The position numbers and the translations under genes were made by a program. From NCBI GenBank assembly GCA_938046095.1, contig CALIXS010000026.1, positions 62,001 to 126,000 on the forward strand: a DNA stretch of 64,000 nt. Reading direction: 5' to 3'. This document shows, piece by piece, positions 60,296 to 64,000 of this stretch. How positions within the stretch are numbered: the first letter of the stretch is position 1; every line of letters begins with the position of its first letter. The notes beneath the pieces were generated by a model that had not been told where the DNA came from, did not search any database, and saw only the letters and a list, made by a program, of their open reading frames with translations. The DNA is from an uncultured Clostridia bacterium. GTDB taxonomy: Bacteria > Bacillota > Clostridia > Peptostreptococcales > Anaerovoracaceae.

Positions 60296-60354
60296 ACTTT
60301 CGCAATGTTTATATTAAGTAAGGATCGTCTGTTATCGTTATTTACCGTAACGGA

Positions 60355-60465
60355 TTATCTGCGGATGTCCATGAATGAATCGGAGCGACCCATCCAATAC
60401 CCTGCATCCTTAGATGTTCCCATTGTGTTTGATCCGGCAAACAGTTCCTTGATGAATTTTATCAT
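60355..60465 (-). CDS. Small protein of 36 residues, unknown function
   Basis: GGGAGG is 7 nt before an ATG at 60465, the best ribosome site in this 497-bp gap. The product begins MIKFIKELFAGSNTMG, continues TSKDAGYWMGRSDSF and ends MDIRR. Codon choice is like that of the neighbouring genes. It has an amphipathic Lys/Ile/Phe-rich start and no cysteines, and no signal peptide is clear. I do not recognise the family. A 9-bp hairpin (TTTTCATTA/TAATGAAAA, about 60572-60592) lies upstream. Confidence 0.6.
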   Translation of the reverse strand: MIKFIKELFAGSNTMGTSKDAGYWMGRSDSFMDIRR

Positions 60466-60659
60466 TTCATTACCTCCCGGTGCCACGAAAAAAGCACGAT
60501 GTTATTTACAAAGATTGTTCTTCTCACAGTTAATAATTTACATTGAAAAAATGTATAAGTAAAACGCATGTTTTTCATTATTTTAATGAAAATATCTAAT
60601 ACATGAATCGATCGTGTCAATCGCGATTTTCGTAACAATATGAGTACTATGTTTGCGCG

Positions 60660-61742
60660 CTATTCTGTAAACACCTTTTTGACTGTCGGAGACATACTCG
60701 AAAAAAGGCAGCCCGGATAGTTTACGTAGAAGTCGACTGTATCTCCGATTTTGTAAGCTTTGTCACAGTCTTCAAGGTCGAGCATTGTGTGGTCGCTGCT
60801 TGCACCCCATATGTGTATTTTCGGGTCAACAGGGATGAGATTGGTCTGGATGTTGCCGAGATCCTGATGGCCGAGCGCAACAATGGCGCGCTTGCGTATA
60901 CCGAGGTCGACGTAATTTCTCACCTCGTTCATGGATGCGGCGGTTTGCTCGCCGATGGGCATCGTAGGCTTGTTTTTGAGTTCGACTATTTCGGCTCTCA
61001 GTATGAATGGGACTTTGCGGTCGGGAAAGTCTTCGTCCCACGCGTAGCGCGCCTCGGTTATGAGGCTTATGCCGGTGCGCAGATTATTTATTTTCTCAGG
61101 CATTTCTCCTCGGAGCATGACAGGCAGACTGCTCGTTTCGCCGCCCGAAACTATATCGAGTGTTCTTCCTATGAGTTTTTCGACGGCGAAGGCGCTTTCA
61201 GCGAGTTCTGAGAGGTTTTTTTCGGTCGGGCATACGGATCCGTAGCAGCCGAAGTTGGCGCCGATACCGTAAAGGAATATGCCAGGCAGACTCTCCGCGA
61301 GGGCACATGCATGCTTCAACTCGTCTTCGTCGATAAAGCCTTCCCTCAGGTCACCGATATCCTTCATGATAATGACCTTGTGAACCTTCCCGGCAGCAGC
61401 GGCACATTCGCTGAGACGCCGTATCGTTGCGCATTCTGACACGAGGGATGTATCGGCATAGCGTACGACATCCGCCGCTTCCGACAGCATCGGGATACGC
61501 ACGAGCTCCGTAGGGATACTCACGTCAAATTCCTTAATCGCTTTCAGGTGCTCGATCCGTGAGGCGCCGAGATTGAGACAGCCGGTCTTCATCAGCGAGG
61601 GACAGCACGGTACAAGACTGTTAAAACCTTTAATCACGGCGGTGATTTTGATACCGTAGGGTTCTGCGAGATCGACTACGTGCTGCAAATTGCTGCAGAG
61701 GTTCGCGATATTGACCCTAAGCTGAGGATATCTTTCGGACAT
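60660..61742 (-). CDS. orr: PLP-dependent amino-acid racemase (alanine/ornithine racemase family)
   Basis: 360 residues from the ATG at 61742, downstream of AGGAAG; the frame is open to a TTG at 61784, which would add 14 basic residues and is less likely. It has the alanine-racemase-type barrel with the PLP Lys38 in ITAVIKGF, LGASRIEHLKAIKEF, MKDIGDLREGF, IGANFGCYGS and VSGGETSSLPVML. The pattern fits ornithine racemase and its relatives rather than the alanine racemase Alr. Such enzymes serve D-ornithine fermentation in Clostridia. It stands alone; substrate is inferred by similarity. Confidence 0.82.
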   Translation of the reverse strand: MSERYPQLRVNIANLCSNLQHVVDLAEPYGIKITAVIKGFNSLVPCCPSLMKTGCLNLGASRIEHLKAIKEFDVSIPTELVRIPMLSEAADVVRYADTSLVSECATIRRLSECAAAAGKVHKVIIMKDIGDLREGFIDEDELKHACALAESLPGIFLYGIGANFGCYGSVCPTEKNLSELAESAFAVEKLIGRTLDIVSGGETSSLPVMLRGEMPEKINNLRTGISLITEARYAWDEDFPDRKVPFILRAEIVELKNKPTMPIGEQTAASMNEVRNYVDLGIRKRAIVALGHQDLGNIQTNLIPVDPKIHIWGASSDHTMLDLEDCDKAYKIGDTVDFYVNYPGCLFSSMSPTVKKVFTE

Positions 61743-61851
61743 GCGATCTGACTTCCTTTCTTTCTGCTTTCTTTCCTGTTTCAATCTCTGCCGGCTCGGC
61801 TGATATCTACATTATATATGAAAAATCTGAAATATGACATGCATTTTTTGA

Positions 61852-61897
61852 TTGACACGCGGTGAGGCTTTTGATATTATGGTTAAAAATATTTAAC
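61852..61897 (+). promoter_or_regulatory. Promoter and palindromic operator of acpP-accB-accC
   Basis: TTGACA (61852-61857), 17 bp and TATTAT (61875-61880). The palindrome GTTAAAAATATTTAAC (61882-61897) covers the expected transcription start. Fatty-acid loci of Bacillota are often controlled at such sites, but the sequence is not a clear FapR or FabT box. Confidence 0.7.
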
Positions 61898-61934
61898 TAA
61901 ATTTATTGAACTAAAATCATATCGGAGGAAAATT

Positions 61935-62168
61935 ATGAATTTCGACAAGATCAAAGAGATTATGGTAGACACGCTTGCATGCGATGAGAGCAAAATAACA
62001 CCGGAGGCTTCGATAGCGGACGATCTGTCGATCGACTCTCTTGACGCGGTGGAGCTCGTAATGGCTCTCGAGGAGGAGTTCGGGATCAAGATTCCCGACG
62101 AGGAACTCGGCAAACTCAAGACAGTTCAGGATATAGTCGATACAGTTGAAAAACACAAGGCCGCGTAA
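61935..62168 (+). CDS. acpP: Acyl carrier protein
   Basis: 77 residues, the standard length. Ser35 in IDSLDAVELVMALEEEFG is the phosphopantetheine site. The acidic helices and IPDEELGKLKTVQDIVDTVEKHK end are typical. It carries acyl chains in type II fatty-acid synthesis. CGGAGG precedes the ATG. It is directly followed by accB. Confidence 0.97.
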   Translation: MNFDKIKEIMVDTLACDESKITPEASIADDLSIDSLDAVELVMALEEEFGIKIPDEELGKLKTVQDIVDTVEKHKAA

Positions 62169-62169
62169 A

Positions 62170-62637
62170 ATGAATAAGTCAGAGGTCTTTGAGTTCATCG
62201 ACCGCTTTGAGCGCTCGGGGCTGACCGTATTTGAATATGAAGATAACGGTCGTCGCATTCATCTTGAAAAAAATTCGGGGCCAAATGCGGTGCAACAGTC
62301 GGAGCCGTTGTTGACGTCACCGTCGGACGATTCCCTCGGAGCGCACGCAAAGCAGGACGCCTCCGTGAAAGTGTCCGATGGATACGGCGATCAAAGCGCA
62401 GCAGCGATTAAGGCTCCGCTTGTCGGCGTATTCTACCGTGCGGCAAGTCCGGGCGCCGAGCCGTTCGCGGAGATCGGCTCAGAGATAAAAAAAGGCGGTA
62501 TTCTTTGCGTTATAGAGGCTATGAAGGTCATGAACGAAATAAAGGCGCCGTATGATCTCAAGGTGCGGCGCATTCTTGCCGCCGACGGAGATATGGTAGA
62601 CTGCAGCAGAGCTTTGTTCGAGGTGGAAAAATGCTGA
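62170..62637 (+). CDS. accB: Biotin carboxyl carrier protein of acetyl-CoA carboxylase
   Basis: 155 residues from the ATG at 62170, 1 nt after the acpP stop; an earlier in-frame ATG at 62146 lies inside acpP. A short N-terminal helix region and a linker precede the biotinyl domain APLVGVFYRAASPGAEPF, with the biotin Lys119 in IEAMKVMNEI. It overlaps accC by 7 nt. The product is part of acetyl-CoA carboxylase, which makes malonyl-CoA. Confidence 0.96.
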   Translation: MNKSEVFEFIDRFERSGLTVFEYEDNGRRIHLEKNSGPNAVQQSEPLLTSPSDDSLGAHAKQDASVKVSDGYGDQSAAAIKAPLVGVFYRAASPGAEPFAEIGSEIKKGGILCVIEAMKVMNEIKAPYDLKVRRILAADGDMVDCSRALFEVEKC

Positions 62638-64000
62638 AGCGCGTGCTCGTCGCCAATAGAGGAGAAATAGCCGTAAGGATAATAAGAGAGTGCCATGATG
62701 CGGGCATAGGTACCGTAGCGGTTTACTCCGAGGCTGATATAAATGCACTGCACGTCATGCTTGCGGACAGGGCGGTCTGTATCGGTGCTGCGCCGTCGTC
62801 CGAGAGCTATCTGAATATGAATAATATTATCGAAGCCGCGAGGGGTACGGGCTGCGATGCCGTTCATCCCGGCTTCGGATTTCTTTCTGAAAACCCGGAA
62901 TTTGCGAGAATGTGCAGAGAAAACGGGCTCATTTTCATTGGGCCGTCGCCCGAGGCGATAGAAATGCTTGGTGATAAGTCTGAGGCCAGAAGGACGATGG
63001 CGAATGCGGGAGTGCCTGTCGTGCCGGGGTCCGACGGTCCGCTGTCATCATATGAGCAAGCCGAAGAGCTTGCCGAAAGGATAGGATTTCCTGTTCTGAT
63101 TAAAGCCGCTTCGGGCGGCGGCGGAAGAGGCATGAGGACGGCGACGTGTATGGATGACGTCAAACGGGCATTTCTTGAGGCGAGCGGAGAAGCCGGCAAA
63201 TGCTTTGCAGATTCGCGGGTCTACATGGAAAAGCTGATACGAAATCCGCGTCACGTCGAATTTCAAATACTTGCCGACAAATTCGGGCACATTATACATC
63301 TCGGCGAGCGAAACTGCTCGATACAGAGAAGAAACCAGAAGATGATAGAGGAAACTCCTGACTGGTCTTTGACAGAGGATATGCGGACCGGAATGGGTGA
63401 GGATGCCGTAGCGGCCGCAAAGACGGCGGGGTACGAGAATGCCGGTACAGTTGAATTCATAGTTAAAGGAAACGAGTACTGGTTCATCGAGATGAATACG
63501 AGACTTCAGGTGGAACACACCATAACGGAGGAAACGACGGGCGTCAATATAGTGAGGGAGCAGCTGAGGATAGCGTCAGGACTTCCCCTCGGACACAGGC
63601 AGGAGGACATCAGGCCGAGAGGTCATGCCATAGAATGCCGAATCAACGCGGAGGATATATGGAATGATTTCGCGCCGAGTCCCGGACATGTCGATTTTCT
63701 TCATCTGCCGGGCGGGACGAACGTCAGGGTTGAGAGCGCGCTGTACACGGGATCGGATATAAGTCCTTTCTACGATTCTATGGCGGCAAAGATCATAGTC
63801 TACGGCAATACGCGGTTAGAGGCGATAAGGCGCATGCGCCGTTCACTGGGCGAGACTATCATCAAAGGGGTAAAAACAACGCTGCCGATCGTTCATTTGA
63901 TAATGTACGATCAGGAGTTTTTGCGCGGGAGATACGATACGGGATATATGGAGAACAGACTCGGAGAACTTAAAGCGATCTACGAGGCTGCCGGAGGAAA
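62631..64000 (+). CDS. accC: Biotin carboxylase of acetyl-CoA carboxylase (3' end at or beyond window edge)
   Basis: 456 codons are open to the window edge with no stop, about the full length of a biotin carboxylase. Motifs: MLKRVLVANRGEIAVRII, HPGFGFLSENPEFA, ATP-grasp Gly loop KAASGGGGRGMR, HVEFQILAD, ERNCSIQRRNQKMIEE, and FIEMNTRLQVEHTITEETTG. It carboxylates the biotin on AccB using ATP and bicarbonate. The start overlaps accB (ATGCTGA), which indicates translational coupling. The gene has no downstream context in this window. Confidence 0.96.
   Translation, partial: MLKRVLVANRGEIAVRIIRECHDAGIGTVAVYSEADINALHVMLADRAVCIGAAPSSESYLNMNNIIEAARGTGCDAVHPGFGFLSENPEFARMCRENGLIFIGPSPEAIEMLGDKSEARRTMANAGVPVVPGSDGPLSSYEQAEELAERIGFPVLIKAASGGGGRGMRTATCMDDVKRAFLEASGEAGKCFADSRVYMEKLIRNPRHVEFQILADKFGHIIHLGERNCSIQRRNQKMIEETPDWSLTEDMRTGMGEDAVAAAKTAGYENAGTVEFIVKGNEYWFIEMNTRLQVEHTITEETTGVNIVREQLRIASGLPLGHRQEDIRPRGHAIECRINAEDIWNDFAPSPGHVDFLHLPGGTNVRVESALYTGSDISPFYDSMAAKIIVYGNTRLEAIRRMRRSLGETIIKGVKTTLPIVHLIMYDQEFLRGRYDTGYMENRLGELKAIYEAAGG

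Noticed and set aside
60305..60562. 85-codon plus-strand frame
   Set aside because: No ribosome site or promoter; the minus strand holds a better small gene at 60355-60465.
1..64000. tRNA, rRNA, transposase, integrase or phage genes
   Set aside because: I looked for tRNA-like cloverleaf ends, rRNA signatures and mobile-element proteins and saw none; a tRNAscan or ISfinder search would settle it.

Overview
The window looks like a chromosomal segment of an anaerobic, low-to-medium GC Bacillota bacterium, most likely a Clostridia-type peptide and amino-acid fermenter. The grounds are strong AGGAGG-type ribosome sites, lipoprotein signal peptides, a DacF-type carboxypeptidase, an ornithine-racemase-like enzyme, an AmmeMemoRadiSam pair, a butyrate/4-hydroxybutyrate-type CoA-transferase and an acpP-accB-accC fatty-acid locus. 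The genus cannot be fixed from the sequence alone.

The dominant theme is peptide uptake. Five oligopeptide/dipeptide ABC transporter loci lie within the first 46 kb: (1) a left-edge gene fusing OppD and OppF in one polypeptide; (2) oppABCDF at 5.4-11.5 kb, preceded by a 1164-residue secreted protein with one intact and one degenerate C39-like peptidase module; (3) a minus-strand unit at 13.4-21.5 kb with a cytosolic beta-lactamase-fold hydrolase, dppBCDF, a binding protein and a D-Ala-D-Ala carboxypeptidase; (4) dppABCDF at 27.3-33.0 kb; (5) a minus-strand dppABCDF at 40.6-46.1 kb followed by an alanine-dehydrogenase-family enzyme and an MmgE/PrpD protein. Several of these operons carry a hairpin between the binding-protein gene and the next gene.

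Locus 5 is the clearest regulatory module. Upstream on the same strand are a membrane histidine kinase with an extracellular amino-acid-binding-type domain and an NtrC-type sigma-54 activator. Between activator and transporter lie a near-perfect -24/-12 promoter and, 85 and 105 bp upstream of the predicted start, two GCAA-N3-TTGC dyads 20 bp apart. These dyads also fold as the activator gene's terminator.

Between the transporters are housekeeping and accessory genes: a thioredoxin-like lipoprotein, an MFS transporter, a DUF1275 protein and a two-gene ABC exporter (21.5-27.1 kb); then nfo, an alpha/beta hydrolase, a cobalamin adenosyltransferase, a thioesterase and a D-aminoacylase-like amidohydrolase (33.2-37.4 kb). 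The right third holds a CoA-transferase, the AmmeMemoRadiSam genes, dapF, a hotdog thioesterase, a small-molecule ABC importer whose permease and ATPase are fused, a 92-bp tandem repeat array, an orphan nuclease-like gene, a 36-codon small gene, an ornithine-racemase-like gene and acpP-accB-accC running off the edge.

Two nearly identical ~100-nt intergenic elements (about 51.1 and 54.6 kb), each with a -10 box and a terminator whose stem is kept by compensating changes, look like a duplicated small RNA. Thirteen of their bases are perfectly complementary to the leader of the secreted C39-like protein. No rRNA, tRNA, insertion sequence or CRISPR array was seen.
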